Shown: positions 7,649-21,147 of the stretch, in pieces
Position numbering within the stretch: the stretch's first letter is position 1
Layout of the letters: each line of letters opens with the position of its first letter
DNA from: DATAZK01 sp965199805
GTDB lineage: Bacteria; Actinomycetota; Actinomycetes; Frankiales; Frankiaceae
Direction of reading: 5' to 3'
DNA length: 64,000 nt
Assembly: GCA_965199805.1 (NCBI GenBank)
Contig: CBDATO010000001.1
Location: 2,108,001 to 2,172,000, forward strand
Translations under genes and position numbers: made by a program
The notes under the pieces: generated by a model
What the model was told of the DNA's origin: nothing
The model's database searches: none
The model's input: only the letters and a program-made list of their open reading frames with translations

Positions 7649-8536
7649 TCAGGCGCGGTAGCGGTCGGGCTCGGCCAGCAGCTCGTTCATCGCGCCGGAC
7701 CGGAAGCCGCGGGCGTCGACCACCACCTCGGCGAAGCCCTGCACGACCGCCAGCAGCTCAGGCTGTCCGGCGAGCCACGCCGCGTGCTCGGCGTCGACCT
7801 CGATCCGGGCCGAGTCGCCGAGGTCGCGTACGCGCAGGTTGCGGACCGGCACCCCGGCGGCTTTCAGCCGGGTGCGGAGCGTCGCCTCGGCGGCCTCCAC
7901 CCGGGCGAGGCGATGCGGGGTGATCGAGATCCCGTACGCGATCCGGCTGGACAGGCAGGCGGCCGCGGGCTTGTCGGCGGTGACGAGGCCCCAGTCGCGG
8001 CTGATGGTCCGGATCTGCGGCTTGGTGAGGCCGGCGGCCTGCAGCGGTGTGACCGCGCCCCGCTCGGACGCCGCCCGGATGCCGGGCCGGAAGCCGGCCA
8101 CCGCGTCGTCGGCGTTGGTGCCCGTGGCGACGTGACGCAGGCCCAGCCGGTCGGCGACGGGGCGCACCTGCTCGACGAGCTCGGCCTTGCAGAAGTAGCA
8201 GCGGTCGCCGGCATTGGCGCGGTAGCCGTCGCGCTCGAGCTCGTGGGTCTCGACGAATTCGTGACGCACGCCGAGCGTGGCGGCGAAGCCGGCGGCGTCA
8301 CGCCGCTCCGCCTCCGGCAGCGACGGGGAGACGGCGGTGGCCGCGGCGACGGACCCGACACCGAGCGTGCGTACGGCCGCTGCCAGCAGGAACGCGGAAT
8401 CCGCGCCGCCGGAGAACGCCACCACGACCGAGCCCAACTCGCGCAGCTGATCCTCGAGGGCCGCGAGCCGGCGCTCGCGCAGGACGGCCTCGGCACCCGT
8501 GTCTGCGCCGGCGTCGTCCACAGCAGCCAGGCTCAC
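7649..8536 (-). CDS. larE: LarE-type ATP-dependent sacrificial sulfur transferase
   Basis: PP-loop ATP pyrophosphatase that, in characterised LarE, adenylates the pyridinium dicarboxylate precursor of the nickel-pincer nucleotide cofactor and donates sulfur from its own Cys. The 295 residues show the PP-loop S-G-G-A-D-S near residue 42, RCYFCKAEL near residue 110, TGTNADD near residue 138 and KPAAACLSSR near residue 190, whose Cys is in the sacrificial-Cys position. larA, larB and larC are not nearby, so the sulfur acceptor here is unproven. It is divergent from the helicase gene (38 bp). Confidence 0.85.
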   Translation of the reverse strand: MSLAAVDDAGADTGAEAVLRERRLAALEDQLRELGSVVVAFSGGADSAFLLAAAVRTLGVGSVAAATAVSPSLPEAERRDAAGFAATLGVRHEFVETHELERDGYRANAGDRCYFCKAELVEQVRPVADRLGLRHVATGTNADDAVAGFRPGIRAASERGAVTPLQAAGLTKPQIRTISRDWGLVTADKPAAACLSSRIAYGISITPHRLARVEAAEATLRTRLKAAGVPVRNLRVRDLGDSARIEVDAEHAAWLAGQPELLAVVQGFAEVVVDARGFRSGAMNELLAEPDRYRA

Positions 8537-8561
8537 GAGGCCAGCGTACGAGTCCGGCCGC

Positions 8562-8567
8562 TAGCCT
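8562..8567 (+). promoter_or_regulatory. -10 element (TAGCCT) of leaderless promoter
   Basis: TAGCCT, 7 nt before the ATG at 8575. No Shine-Dalgarno sequence precedes that ATG, consistent with a leaderless transcript. Confidence 0.5.
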
Positions 8568-8574
8568 GGATCGG

Positions 8575-11007
8575 ATGACCAGCGGAGCCGGCGAGGACGA
8601 CGAGGGCAGCGAGCCCAGCACGCTCGCGGCCGCCCTCATGCTGCGCGGTGACGAGCAGCTCACCGCGCTGCTCCGCGCCCGGCCGGATGTGGCCGTGCCC
8701 CCACCGTCCGACTTCGACGTGCTGGCCAGCCGGCTCTCGTCGCACTACAGCGTCAATCGGGCGGCGGAGACGGTCGACGAATTCGTCCTGCAGGTGCTCG
8801 AGGCGCTGGTGGTGGCGTCGCTCAGCGAGGACGACCTGGTGGTCTTCACGGCGGCACCGCGCGAGGCCGTGCACCGGGCGGTGGCGGCGGCCGAGGACCT
8901 CGCGCTGCTGTGGCGCGGCGGCGACGGCCTGCTGCACACGGTCAGCGGCGTCAAGGCGGGGGTGGGCGGTTACCCGCTCGGCCTGGGGCGGCCCATCGAG
9001 TTCATGCTCCGCGGCGTCCCGCAGCCCATCTGTGCGCAGATCGCCGCCGACCTCGGGTTGGACGACGCGCGTCCGCCCGTCCCGTCGATCGCCGCCCACT
9101 TCGCGCGGCCCGAGGTGGTGCGGGCCCTGGTCGACACGCTGCCGGAGGTCGAGCAGGCGCTGCTGCACAAGCTCGCCGCGGGTCCGCCCGTCGGCGAGAC
9201 CAACGCCGAGGTGCGCTTCGTCCCGCTGGCCGAGGCCGACACGATGATCGAGCGGCTGGTCGCGCAGGGGTTGCTCGTGGCGCTCGACGTCGACGAGGTG
9301 GAGCTGCCCCGCGAGGTCGGCATCGCCCTGCGCGGTGACCATCCGGCCGGCCGGCTGCAGCCCGTCCCGCCGCCGGTGGCCGGCAAGGCGGTCGACCCGG
9401 CCGACAGCGACGGCGACGGGGCGTCGTCGGCGCTCGAGGCAGTGCGGCTGATCGAGGCGCTGCTCGAGCGCTGGGACGCGGAGCCCCCGACCCTCACCAA
9501 GGCCGGCGGGCTGCCCGTGCGGGAGCTCCGTGGGGCGACCAAGGCGCTCGGGATCACCCCGGAGACGGCGGCGCTGCTCATCACGCTCGTCGCAGCGGCC
9601 CAGCTCGCCGGGCGCACCCCCGGTCTCGACCCGCAGATGGTGCCCACCGAGCTCTACGACCGGTGGCTCGACCAGTCGCTGCCCGAGCGGTGGGCGCTGC
9701 TGGCCACCAGCTGGGCGGCCATGGACCAGCTCCCGGGCCTCGCCGTCACCGCAGGCACCGGCACCAAGGGCGCCGCGCTGCTCACGTACGAGTTGGTGCG
9801 GCCCGGCAGCAGCGAGCTGCGCCGTGACGTGCTGGGTGCCATGGCGGCCGCCGGCCCGGCCGTCGCCGCCGAGCGTGCCGCGCTGGCGCCGTGGCTCAAG
9901 TGGCGCAGTCCGACGCGGAGCGCCGCCTACGTCGACCAGGTCATCGACTGGACGCTGACCGAGGCCGCCTTCCTCGGCGTGCTCGGCAGGGGCGCGCTCA
10001 CCTCGGCCGGTCGGGTCCTGATCCTCTCCGAGCACGCCACCGCCGCCCGGCTCGGTGACGAGGCCGCGGCCCGCGAGCTGCGCCACGAGGTCGCCGACGC
10101 CATCGCCCCGGCCCTGCCCGAGCCGATCGAGCACGTGCTGATCCAGAACGACCTGACCGCGGTGGCGCCCGGCCCGCTCCGGCCGCCGGTGGCCCGCGAG
10201 CTGGCCATGATCGCCGACATCGAATCGGCGGGCACGGCCACCGTCTACCGCTTCTCCGAGTCGAGCATCCGACGCGCCTTCGACGTCGGCCGCACCGCCC
10301 TCGAGGTGCGGCAGCTGGTCGAGCGCCTCGCGCGCGGCGGCGTCCCGCAGGGCCTCACCTACCTGATCGACGACATCGGACGCCGCCACGGCCGGCTGCG
10401 CGCCGGTCACGCGGGCAGTTACCTGCGCTCCGACGATCCCGCCCTGCTCGCCGAGGTGGTGGCCAACCGGCAGGCCGCCTCGGCAGCGCTGCAGCTCATC
10501 GCCCCGACGGTGGCCGTCAGCCCGCTGGAGCCGGCGCAGGTGCTGGCGGTGCTGCGGTCGTCCGGTTACGCGCCCGCCGGCGATCGCACGGCACGCAACG
10601 CGCCGATCGAGCTCGGGGGCCGCGGTCACCGGGTGCCGGTCGGAGCCGCACGTGGGCCGGCCGGGGGATGGAACGCGGGACCGACCCTGCCGGCCAATCA
10701 CCTCGCGCAGACCGTGTCGATGCTGCGCCGGATGGCGACGCTGCGCCAGGGTCGGGCCCGGGCCGAGACCCGACCGCAGCCGGGCCAGCTGGTGGAGACC
10801 CCCGGCGAGATCATGCGCCTGCTCCGGGAGGGCGCGGAGGACTCGAGCGCCGTCTGGATCTCCTACGTCAACGCCGAGGGTCGGATCAGCGAGCGCACCA
10901 TCTACCCGACGCTGGTCAGCGGCGGTCACGCCATCGGGCTCGACGACGACAGCGGGGAGCGCCGCACCTTCGTGATCAGCCGGATCCGGCTGGCGGGCCG
11001 GGTCTGA
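8575..11007 (+). CDS. XPB/Ssl2-like helicase-associated protein
   Basis: An 810-residue actinobacterial protein matching the group annotated as helicase XPB/Ssl2 N-terminal domain protein (M. tuberculosis Rv0862c). It is normally encoded near, and probably works with, an XPB-type DNA helicase. No Walker A or DEAH motif is visible, so it is unlikely to be a helicase by itself. The C-terminal third (from about residue 500) has the mixed helix/strand region HVLIQNDLTAVAPGPL and VYRFSESSIRRAFDVG seen in this family. The ending VWISYVNAEGR...ISRIRLAGRV resembles a WYL-like module. Confidence 0.8.
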   Translation: MTSGAGEDDEGSEPSTLAAALMLRGDEQLTALLRARPDVAVPPPSDFDVLASRLSSHYSVNRAAETVDEFVLQVLEALVVASLSEDDLVVFTAAPREAVHRAVAAAEDLALLWRGGDGLLHTVSGVKAGVGGYPLGLGRPIEFMLRGVPQPICAQIAADLGLDDARPPVPSIAAHFARPEVVRALVDTLPEVEQALLHKLAAGPPVGETNAEVRFVPLAEADTMIERLVAQGLLVALDVDEVELPREVGIALRGDHPAGRLQPVPPPVAGKAVDPADSDGDGASSALEAVRLIEALLERWDAEPPTLTKAGGLPVRELRGATKALGITPETAALLITLVAAAQLAGRTPGLDPQMVPTELYDRWLDQSLPERWALLATSWAAMDQLPGLAVTAGTGTKGAALLTYELVRPGSSELRRDVLGAMAAAGPAVAAERAALAPWLKWRSPTRSAAYVDQVIDWTLTEAAFLGVLGRGALTSAGRVLILSEHATAARLGDEAAARELRHEVADAIAPALPEPIEHVLIQNDLTAVAPGPLRPPVARELAMIADIESAGTATVYRFSESSIRRAFDVGRTALEVRQLVERLARGGVPQGLTYLIDDIGRRHGRLRAGHAGSYLRSDDPALLAEVVANRQAASAALQLIAPTVAVSPLEPAQVLAVLRSSGYAPAGDRTARNAPIELGGRGHRVPVGAARGPAGGWNAGPTLPANHLAQTVSMLRRMATLRQGRARAETRPQPGQLVETPGEIMRLLREGAEDSSAVWISYVNAEGRISERTIYPTLVSGGHAIGLDDDSGERRTFVISRIRLAGRV

Positions 11008-11041
11008 CCGGCGTGACGTGCCTGACCCGGCGCGTGCCGGC

Positions 11042-11070
11042 TTGACCCCGTAGCGGGCGCTGCCTACGGT
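11042..11070 (+). promoter_or_regulatory. Sigma-70 type promoter of the gcvP riboswitch transcript
   Basis: -35 TTGACC (11042-11047), a 17-nt spacer, and -10 TACGGT (11065-11070). Predicted start is at about 11077, just before the glycine aptamer. The leader of the mRNA would be about 200 nt. Confidence 0.75.
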
Positions 11071-11081
11071 CGGGAGTGGAC

Positions 11082-11183
11082 GCTGCGGGAGAGATCCCGC
11101 CATGCCCGGGCTGGTCGCCGGCGCAGGGGCGGGGCGCCGAAGGGGCAACCTCCCCGGAAACTCTCAGGCAGAAGGACCGCGGC
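11082..11183 (+). ncRNA. Glycine riboswitch (single aptamer)
   Basis: The conserved glycine-aptamer core is present in order: GGGAGAG, then GGCGCCGAAGGGGCAA, then AACUCUCAGGCAGAAGGAC. The closing P1 stem can form between GCTGCGG (11082-11088) and CCGCGGC (11177-11183) with one G-U pair. Only one aptamer is found; the 90 nt that follow lack the second GAAGG-GCAA core of tandem switches. It lies between a strong promoter and gcvP, so glycine should control glycine cleavage. Confidence 0.93.
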
Positions 11184-11222
11184 GCTCCGGAGCACCTCTG
11201 CTCGCGTGTCACGCGCGCCGCT

Positions 11223-11265
11223 GAGGGGGACGGCTCGACGCCCGTTGCGTCGCACGATCCCCCTC
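11223..11265 (+). promoter_or_regulatory. Hairpin in the expression platform of the glycine riboswitch
   Basis: GAGGGGGA (11223-11230) is perfectly complementary to TCCCCCTC (11258-11265). The gcvP ribosome binding site GGAG (11266-11269) starts right after the stem. No U-run follows, so translational control is more likely than termination. A CTCCG at 11185-11189 could pair with the CGGAG at 11265-11269 as an alternative structure; that pairing is inference. Confidence 0.6.
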
Positions 11266-11276
11266 GGAGTCTTCAG

Positions 11277-14159
<2,883 letters not shown>

Positions 14160-14185
14160 AAACCGGGGACTGAGCCTGCACGCAG

Positions 14186-14225
14186 GAGACCCCGACCGGC
14201 ACCAGGCCGATCGGGGTCTCTTTCT
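14186..14225. terminator. Bidirectional intrinsic terminator between gcvP and the alcohol dehydrogenase gene
   Basis: A perfect 10-bp stem, GAGACCCCGA (14186-14195) with TCGGGGTCTC (14211-14220), is followed by TTTCT. It lies between convergent genes. The T-run is on the + side, so it should act best for gcvP. Confidence 0.85.
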
Positions 14226-14237
14226 GAGCAGGGGGAC

Positions 14238-15353
14238 CTAGAAGGTGAGGGCCCCACGCAGGATGGTGCCGGCCTCGAGGTCGGCGTAACCCTGGTTGAC
14301 CTCGTCGAGCGTGTAGGTCTTCGTGATCAGCTCGTCGAGCTTGAGGATGCCGTCGCGGTAGAGGTTCAGCAGCTTCGGGATGGCGGTGCGGGGCGACTCG
14401 GAGCCGTAGATCGAGCCGCTGATCTGCTTGTTCATCATCGCGAGCATGAACAGGTTGAGGTCGACCGTGCCCTGAGCGATTGGGGCGACCGAGGTGATGA
14501 CGCAGTTGCCGCCCTTGGAGGTCAGCGTCAGCGCCGGCTCGAGCAGGTCGCTGCGCATGACCGAGTAGGTGCAGATGACCGAGTCGCACATCTGGCCCAT
14601 GGTCAGCTCGCCCACACCGGCGATGGCCTCGTCGAGCGAGGCGAAGGTGTGGGTCGCGCCGAAGGCCTTGGCCTGCTCCAGCTTGAACGGGATCGGGTCG
14701 ACCGCGATGATCTTGCGGGCACCGGCGATGCGGGCGCCCTGCACCGCGTTGATGCCGATGCCGCCGATGCCGAGCACGGCGACGGTGTCGCCGGGGCGCA
14801 CGTCGGCCCGGTTGACCGCCGAGCCGAAGCCGGTGGCGACGCCGCACGACACGAGCGCGACGGCCGGGAACGGGATGTCGGGGTCGACCTTGACGACGGA
14901 CAGCTCCGACAGCAGCTGCATCTCGGAGAACGTGCCGAGCTGCGAGTAGCGGGTGACGGCCAGGTCGCCGACGTGGTGGGCGATGCGGCCGTCGGTCATC
15001 ATGCCGACGTCGAACAGGCGGGCGCCGGCGTCGCAGAGGTAGCCCTTGCCGGTGCGGCACGGAGTGCACTGCCCGCAGGCCGGGACGAACGACATCGCGA
15101 CATGGTCACCGACGGCGACGCTCTTGACGTCGGGGCCGATCTCGACGACGACACCCGCGCCCTCGTGGCCGCAGATGACCGGGTAGTGCGGCATCGGCAG
15201 GTCGCCGGTGCGGGCGTGCTCGTCGGAGTGACAGAGCCCGCAGGCCTTCATCTCGACGAGGACCTCGCCGGCCTTCGGGTCGTCCATCGTGACGGTCTCG
15301 ATCTTGTAATGCTCCCCGGGGGCGTAGAGCACCGCTGCTCGCGTACTGACCAT
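14238..15353 (-). CDS. NDMA-type zinc-dependent alcohol dehydrogenase
   Basis: Medium-chain zinc alcohol dehydrogenase, 371 residues, of the actinobacterial type with tightly bound NAD(H) that can be assayed with N,N-dimethyl-4-nitrosoaniline. Catalytic zinc ligands are in ACGLCHSDEH near residue 40 and CGHEGAG near residue 64. The structural zinc Cys cluster is PACGQCTPCRTGKGYLC near residues 92-108. The NAD-binding LGIGGIGINAVQGA is near residue 195. It has the insertion MMTDGRIAHHVGD typical of this subgroup. It is divergent from the amidohydrolase gene and shares its 17-bp palindrome region. Confidence 0.9.
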   Translation of the reverse strand: MVSTRAAVLYAPGEHYKIETVTMDDPKAGEVLVEMKACGLCHSDEHARTGDLPMPHYPVICGHEGAGVVVEIGPDVKSVAVGDHVAMSFVPACGQCTPCRTGKGYLCDAGARLFDVGMMTDGRIAHHVGDLAVTRYSQLGTFSEMQLLSELSVVKVDPDIPFPAVALVSCGVATGFGSAVNRADVRPGDTVAVLGIGGIGINAVQGARIAGARKIIAVDPIPFKLEQAKAFGATHTFASLDEAIAGVGELTMGQMCDSVICTYSVMRSDLLEPALTLTSKGGNCVITSVAPIAQGTVDLNLFMLAMMNKQISGSIYGSESPRTAIPKLLNLYRDGILKLDELITKTYTLDEVNQGYADLEAGTILRGALTF

Positions 15354-15440
15354 GCGCTGTGAAACCTCTTCCGGGATGTCCGTCGCTGCGCCGTTGACGT
15401 GCAGCTTTGTTGGTGACGACGCTACGGCCGGCCCCTGAGG

Positions 15441-15468
15441 GTTACAAGGGCCCGCAAGCGTGGTCCAA
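15441..15468 (-). promoter_or_regulatory. Possible promoter of the alcohol dehydrogenase gene
   Basis: On the minus strand, -35 TTGGAC (15468-15463), a 16-nt spacer and -10 TGTAAC (15446-15441). The palindrome at 15475-15491 lies just upstream of the -35 box. Confidence 0.4.
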
Positions 15469-15474
15469 TACATT

Positions 15475-15491
15475 GTGACAGTCGCTGTCAC
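15475..15491. promoter_or_regulatory. Perfect 17-bp palindrome, probable regulator binding site
   Basis: GTGACAG-TCG-CTGTCAC, with 7-bp arms and a 3-bp centre, in the shared upstream region of the divergent dehydrogenase and amidohydrolase genes. It is 60 bp before the amidohydrolase start. The cognate regulator is not obvious among the neighbours. Confidence 0.65.
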
Positions 15492-15551
15492 GATCTTTGG
15501 ACAGTCCTGATGGTTGGCCGCTGCGGTCGCCCTTTGCCCCTGGGAGAACCC

Positions 15552-17324
<1,773 letters not shown>

Positions 17325-17340
17325 ACGATTTCCTGATCGG

Positions 17341-18729
17341 TCAGCGCGGTTGCGGTGCGACGTCCGCCTCAGGGCGGACGACCGTCGCCGCGCTGACCGT
17401 CCCGGAGGTGGCGAACTCCAGGGTCAGTGCCGAGACCAGGACGAAGAGCACGTGGCTCGGCCGCAGGATCACGTAGCGGCCGCTGCCGAAGGCGTTGAAC
17501 TTGCGCAGGAAACGGTAGAGCGACTCGAGCCGGATCCACCGGTCCAGCTCGTGCACCGCCCGGAAGGCGAGCTTGCCGCCGAGGCCGCGGTCGGGGTTGC
17601 CGAACAGCTCCGGGAACGCCGCGAACGCGAGTGAGACGCGGGCGGCGCCGTTCTCCTTGGCCCACGTCATGACGTCGGCGATGAGCCGCTCGTCGAGGCC
17701 GTTCGGTGCGTCCGGCACCCGGTAGGGCACGTCGAGCGAGAGCTCACGGCCGTGGTCGGCGGTCGCGTAACGCTGAAAGCCGACGAGCCGGCCATCTGCG
17801 TCGCGCGCGTACGCGATCATGGTGTTGGCGTGGGTGCCGTCGAGCAGGTGGTCCAGGATCATGGAAAAGCCGCGCTCGGTGCCGCCGCCCTTATGTGCAC
17901 CGCGGGCGACCTCGACAAGCTCGGCGCGAGTGACCGGGTCGAGCTCGCGCTCGGCGACGATCCGCGTGGTCACGCCGGCATTCGTCGCACGCGAGACGGC
18001 CTGGCGCACGTTGCGGTTGTGCCGGCCGGACAGCGAGAAGGTCGCCACGTCGAGGACGACGTCGCGTCCGATGCAGAGCCCGCGGTAGCCGCGCCGCCGC
18101 CACGCCGCGGTCATCTCCTCGCCGGCGCCGACGACGGTCGCCCGCCAGCCGTTGCGCTCGGTCTCGTCGAGGAACGCGTCGATCGCCGTCTCGTACGACG
18201 CCGGATCTCCCACCGGGTCGCCGGCGGCCACGGCGGTGCCGAAGCGCACCTTGTACGCGATCGCCGCCTTGCGGTCGGGGGAAAAGACGTAGGACTTGTC
18301 GGTGCGCAGGGCGAACGGCGCGAGCGTGTCGCCTGAGGTGTCGTCGACCAGCTTCTGCACGCGGATGCGCTCGACCTCGCTGCCGGGCGGCGCCGCACGG
18401 CGGGGCAGTCCGACGACCGCACCGGCGAGGATCTCGGCCGCGGCGGTCAGCGTCTGGTGCCCGTTGTACGCGGCCAGGAAGGCCACGAAGAGCAGCAATG
18501 CGCTCGCGGCGAGCCGGCCGACGGTGAGCGGGCGCCCGATCCACACGGCGCGGGCGGCGATGAGCAGCCCCAACGTGAGGCCGAGATGGTGGTTGTGCTG
18601 CCACCCGTAGACGGCGGAGCCGACCGCGGTGACGAGCAGGACCTCGGCGGCGACGTTGCGCTCCGAGGCGCGCCCGTCCTCCAGGGCGAGCGTCGCGTGC
18701 GCGCGCACCCCTGACGATTGCTTCTGCAT
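17341..18729 (-). CDS. DUF2156 / phosphatidylglycerol lysyltransferase-like membrane protein
   Basis: A 462-residue protein with an N-terminal membrane part (about 3-4 hydrophobic segments in residues 20-120) and a C-terminal DUF2156 tandem-GNAT-like domain as in MprF/LysX. Seen: D-K-S-Y-V-F-S-P-D-R-K-A near residue 165, VAAGDPVGD near residue 188, and WRRRGYRGLCIGRD near residue 230. The ending is RLESLYRFLRKFNAFGSGRYVILRP. Known relatives transfer lysine from Lys-tRNA to phosphatidylglycerol. The membrane part is shorter than in full flippase-type MprF. The ATG at 18729 has GGAGG upstream. Converges on the amidohydrolase gene. Confidence 0.8.
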   Translation of the reverse strand: MQKQSSGVRAHATLALEDGRASERNVAAEVLLVTAVGSAVYGWQHNHHLGLTLGLLIAARAVWIGRPLTVGRLAASALLLFVAFLAAYNGHQTLTAAAEILAGAVVGLPRRAAPPGSEVERIRVQKLVDDTSGDTLAPFALRTDKSYVFSPDRKAAIAYKVRFGTAVAAGDPVGDPASYETAIDAFLDETERNGWRATVVGAGEEMTAAWRRRGYRGLCIGRDVVLDVATFSLSGRHNRNVRQAVSRATNAGVTTRIVAERELDPVTRAELVEVARGAHKGGGTERGFSMILDHLLDGTHANTMIAYARDADGRLVGFQRYATADHGRELSLDVPYRVPDAPNGLDERLIADVMTWAKENGAARVSLAFAAFPELFGNPDRGLGGKLAFRAVHELDRWIRLESLYRFLRKFNAFGSGRYVILRPSHVLFVLVSALTLEFATSGTVSAATVVRPEADVAPQPR

Positions 18730-18869
18730 GCCACCTCCGCCCGTTGCCGCTCCTGACGGCTCCCCGGGAATGCAACCCCGGCGCTCAAGATCTGTTCCGG
18801 GCACATCATCGACACATGGGAGCCGTCGCTTGACGGCGCCGCGCTGCAGCGCGGCTGGTTGAGCCTCGG

Positions 18870-19388
18870 TCAGGCGTCGGCGCGGTGCTGCTGGAGCCGC
18901 GTGTCGGCGCCGGCGACCTTCTCCAGCAGCTCGGCGAGCCGGTGCTGCTCCTCGGCGGTGAGGACGGCGACGGCAGCGGGGGGCTGGCCGATGCGCTCCA
19001 TCAGCGTCGCGGCCGAGCTCGCGCCCTCCGGGGTCAGGACGACCGTGCGTACCCGGCGGTCGGTCGGGTGTGGCCGGCGGACGGCCAGGCCGCGCTGCTC
19101 GAGGGCGTCGACGACGGCGGTGATGTAGGAGGCGTCGCAGGCGAAGGCCGCGGCGAGCTCGCGCATCGCGGTGGGCCGGCTCTCCGACAGCAGGAAGAGG
19201 GCCTTGCCGGCCGACGGCGGCAGGTCGTACTCGGCGCAGGCGCGGGGGAAGTTCGAGTGGTTCTCCCCGTGCAGGTTGAGCTCGATGACCGCCCGCCAGG
19301 CGCGTCGACCGTCGGCGGTGATCTGTCCGGCCGGGTCATCCTTGGCCGCGGCAGCAGTGGTGTGGTCGGGAGCCGCCGTCACGGTCAT
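18870..19388 (-). CDS. MarR family transcriptional regulator
   Basis: A 172-residue winged-helix regulator. HTH: TAMRELAAAFACDASYITAVVDAL (about residues 75-98); wing: P-T-D-R-R-V-R-T near residue 110. It diverges from an EmrB/QacA-type efflux gene and probably represses it. The ATG at 19388 was chosen because TACAGT lies 6 nt upstream, the leaderless pattern; a start at 19439 would run into the palindromes between the genes. Confidence 0.9.
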   Translation of the reverse strand: MTVTAAPDHTTAAAAKDDPAGQITADGRRAWRAVIELNLHGENHSNFPRACAEYDLPPSAGKALFLLSESRPTAMRELAAAFACDASYITAVVDALEQRGLAVRRPHPTDRRVRTVVLTPEGASSAATLMERIGQPPAAVAVLTAEEQHRLAELLEKVAGADTRLQQHRADA

Positions 19389-19394
19389 CGCTTG

Positions 19395-19400
19395 ACTGTA
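19395..19400 (-). promoter_or_regulatory. -10 element (TACAGT) of leaderless marR promoter
   Basis: TACAGT on the minus strand, 6 nt before the ATG at 19388. Confidence 0.5.
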
Positions 19401-19430
19401 GACGACTGTGGCACGAGCAACACTATGAAG

Positions 19431-19462
19431 TTGACTCAAGTAAATCCTTGACGAAGCTCAAG
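19431..19462. promoter_or_regulatory. Paired TTGA/TCAA palindromes, probable MarR operators
   Basis: TTGACTCAA (19431-19439) is a perfect 9-bp palindrome. CTTGA-N6-TCAAG (19447-19462) is a second dyad sharing the same half-sites. Both lie in the 184-bp gap between the divergent MarR and MFS genes, an A+T-richer patch in GC-rich DNA. Confidence 0.55.
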
Positions 19463-19572
19463 CTTCTCCGGATGCTGGATCCGTCGCACCACGCTGTCTG
19501 CTGGGCATCGGCAAGTCGGGGCGGCGTTCGTACGTCCCGATCCAGTTCGTCCGTCCGTCAGGAGTTCCGCCC

Positions 19573-21147
19573 GTGACCGGTCCGTCCCCTTCGCGCGGCT
19601 TCGCCCTGCGCGGACGCAGTGGCAAGGCGCCCCGCGAGCAGGTCATGGACCGCGAGCTGAAGGCTCTGGCCGTCGTGGTCATCCTCGGCACGATCATGTC
19701 GGTCTTCGACACGACGATCGTCAACGTCGCGATCGACACCCTGGGTCGCGAGTTCCACACGAACCTCGCGACCATCCAGTGGGTCAGCACCGCCTACCTG
19801 CTGGCGCTCGCCCTGGTCATCCCGCTCACCGGCTGGACCATCGAGCGCTTCGGCGCCAAGCGGATGTACCTGATCTCGCTGACGCTCTTCATCATCGGTT
19901 CCGCGCTGTGCGGCCTGGCCTGGTCGGCCGGCAGCCTGATCTTCTTCCGGGTGCTGCAGGGCCTCGGCGGCGGCATGATCCTGCCGATCGGCCAGACGAT
20001 CCTCGCCCGGGCGGCCGGTCCGCAGCGGATGGGCCGCGTGATGAGCGTCGTCGGCATCCCGATGCTGCTCGGCCCGGTGCTCGGCCCCGCGATCGGCGGC
20101 CTCATCGTCGACAACTTCAGCTGGCGCTGGATCTTCTACGTCAACATCCCGATCGGCCTCATCGCCCTCGCGTTCTCCGCCCGCACCCTGAAGCACGACG
20201 CCACGGGCACCGCGGGCAAGCTGGACTGGACCGGCTTCGTCCTGCTCTCGCCGGCCCTGGCCGGAATCGTCTACGGGCTCTCGGAGGCGGGCAGCAGCGG
20301 CGGCTTCGGTGAGTCGCGGGTGATCATTGGCCTGGTGCTCGGCGTGGTCCTGCTGGCCTTCTTCATCGCCCACGCGCTGCGCTCGCGGGCGCCACTCGTC
20401 GACCTGCGCCTGTTCCGCAACCGCGGGTTCAGCATCGCCGGCATCGTCGGCTTCCTGCTCGGCGCCAGCATCTTCGGCGCCATGTTCCTGATGCCGCTCT
20501 ACTACCAGATCGTGCGTGGCCAGGACGCGCTGCACGCCGGCCTGCTGATGGCCCCGCAGGGGCTCGGCGCCATGATCGCGATGCCGATGGCCGGGCGGAT
20601 CACCGACAAGGTGGGCGCGTACAAGATCGTGCCGGTCGGCGTGATCACCGTCATCCTCGGCACGATCGTCTACACGCAGGTCGCGGCCGACACCTCCTAC
20701 CTGCTGCTCGCCTTCGCGCTCTTCATCCGCGGGCTCGGCCTCGGGATGAGCATGATGCCGGCGATGACCGCGGCCTACCAGACGCTGCAGCCGTCCGACG
20801 TGCCCAAGGCCACCACGATGATCAACATCCTGCGTCAGGTGGGCGGCTCGCTCGGCACCGCGGTGCTCGCCGTCATCCTGCAGCGCTCGATCGTCTCCAA
20901 CCTGCACGGCTCCGGTGGGGCCGGCGCCGGCGACGTGCTGGGCGGCGGGGCGACCCTGCCGGCTGCGGCGCGTGCTCCGATCGCGGACGCGTTCGGCACC
21001 TCGTTCTGGTGGGCCGTCGGGCTCTCGGCGCTCTGCGTCATCCCGGCGCTGCTGCTGCCGCGGGTGCGCCCGGGCGGTGCGTCGCCGGGCGGAGCAGCCG
21101 GGCCGGGCCGGATCGTCGAGCCGGAGAAGGTCTTCGAGCCGGCCTGA
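19573..21147 (+). CDS. DHA2-family (EmrB/QacA-type) MFS drug efflux transporter
   Basis: Proton-driven multidrug exporter of the 14-TM DHA2 branch, 524 residues. Visible marks are the TM1 motif FDTTIVNVAI near residue 46, the loop 2-3 motif G-x-x-x-D/E-R-F-G-A-K-R near residue 94, RVLQGLGGGMILPIG near residue 125, and the motif C-like GPVLGPAIGGLIVDNFSWRW near residue 170. Start is GTG with AGGAG upstream. It is divergent from the MarR gene, which probably controls it. Substrates cannot be inferred. Confidence 0.92.
   Translation: MTGPSPSRGFALRGRSGKAPREQVMDRELKALAVVVILGTIMSVFDTTIVNVAIDTLGREFHTNLATIQWVSTAYLLALALVIPLTGWTIERFGAKRMYLISLTLFIIGSALCGLAWSAGSLIFFRVLQGLGGGMILPIGQTILARAAGPQRMGRVMSVVGIPMLLGPVLGPAIGGLIVDNFSWRWIFYVNIPIGLIALAFSARTLKHDATGTAGKLDWTGFVLLSPALAGIVYGLSEAGSSGGFGESRVIIGLVLGVVLLAFFIAHALRSRAPLVDLRLFRNRGFSIAGIVGFLLGASIFGAMFLMPLYYQIVRGQDALHAGLLMAPQGLGAMIAMPMAGRITDKVGAYKIVPVGVITVILGTIVYTQVAADTSYLLLAFALFIRGLGLGMSMMPAMTAAYQTLQPSDVPKATTMINILRQVGGSLGTAVLAVILQRSIVSNLHGSGGAGAGDVLGGGATLPAAARAPIADAFGTSFWWAVGLSALCVIPALLLPRVRPGGASPGGAAGPGRIVEPEKVFEPA

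Noticed and set aside
8533..11148. An 871-codon open frame antisense to the XPB/Ssl2-like gene.
   Set aside because: It is a GC3-driven shadow: its product is low-complexity and rich in Arg, Gly, His, Gln and Asp with no motif, while the plus strand encodes a recognisable protein.
11184..11276. A second glycine aptamer after the first.
   Set aside because: No second GAAGG-GCAA core or AACUCUC segment was found; the region only holds a GCTCCGGAGC palindrome and the GAGGGGGA/TCCCCCTC stem.
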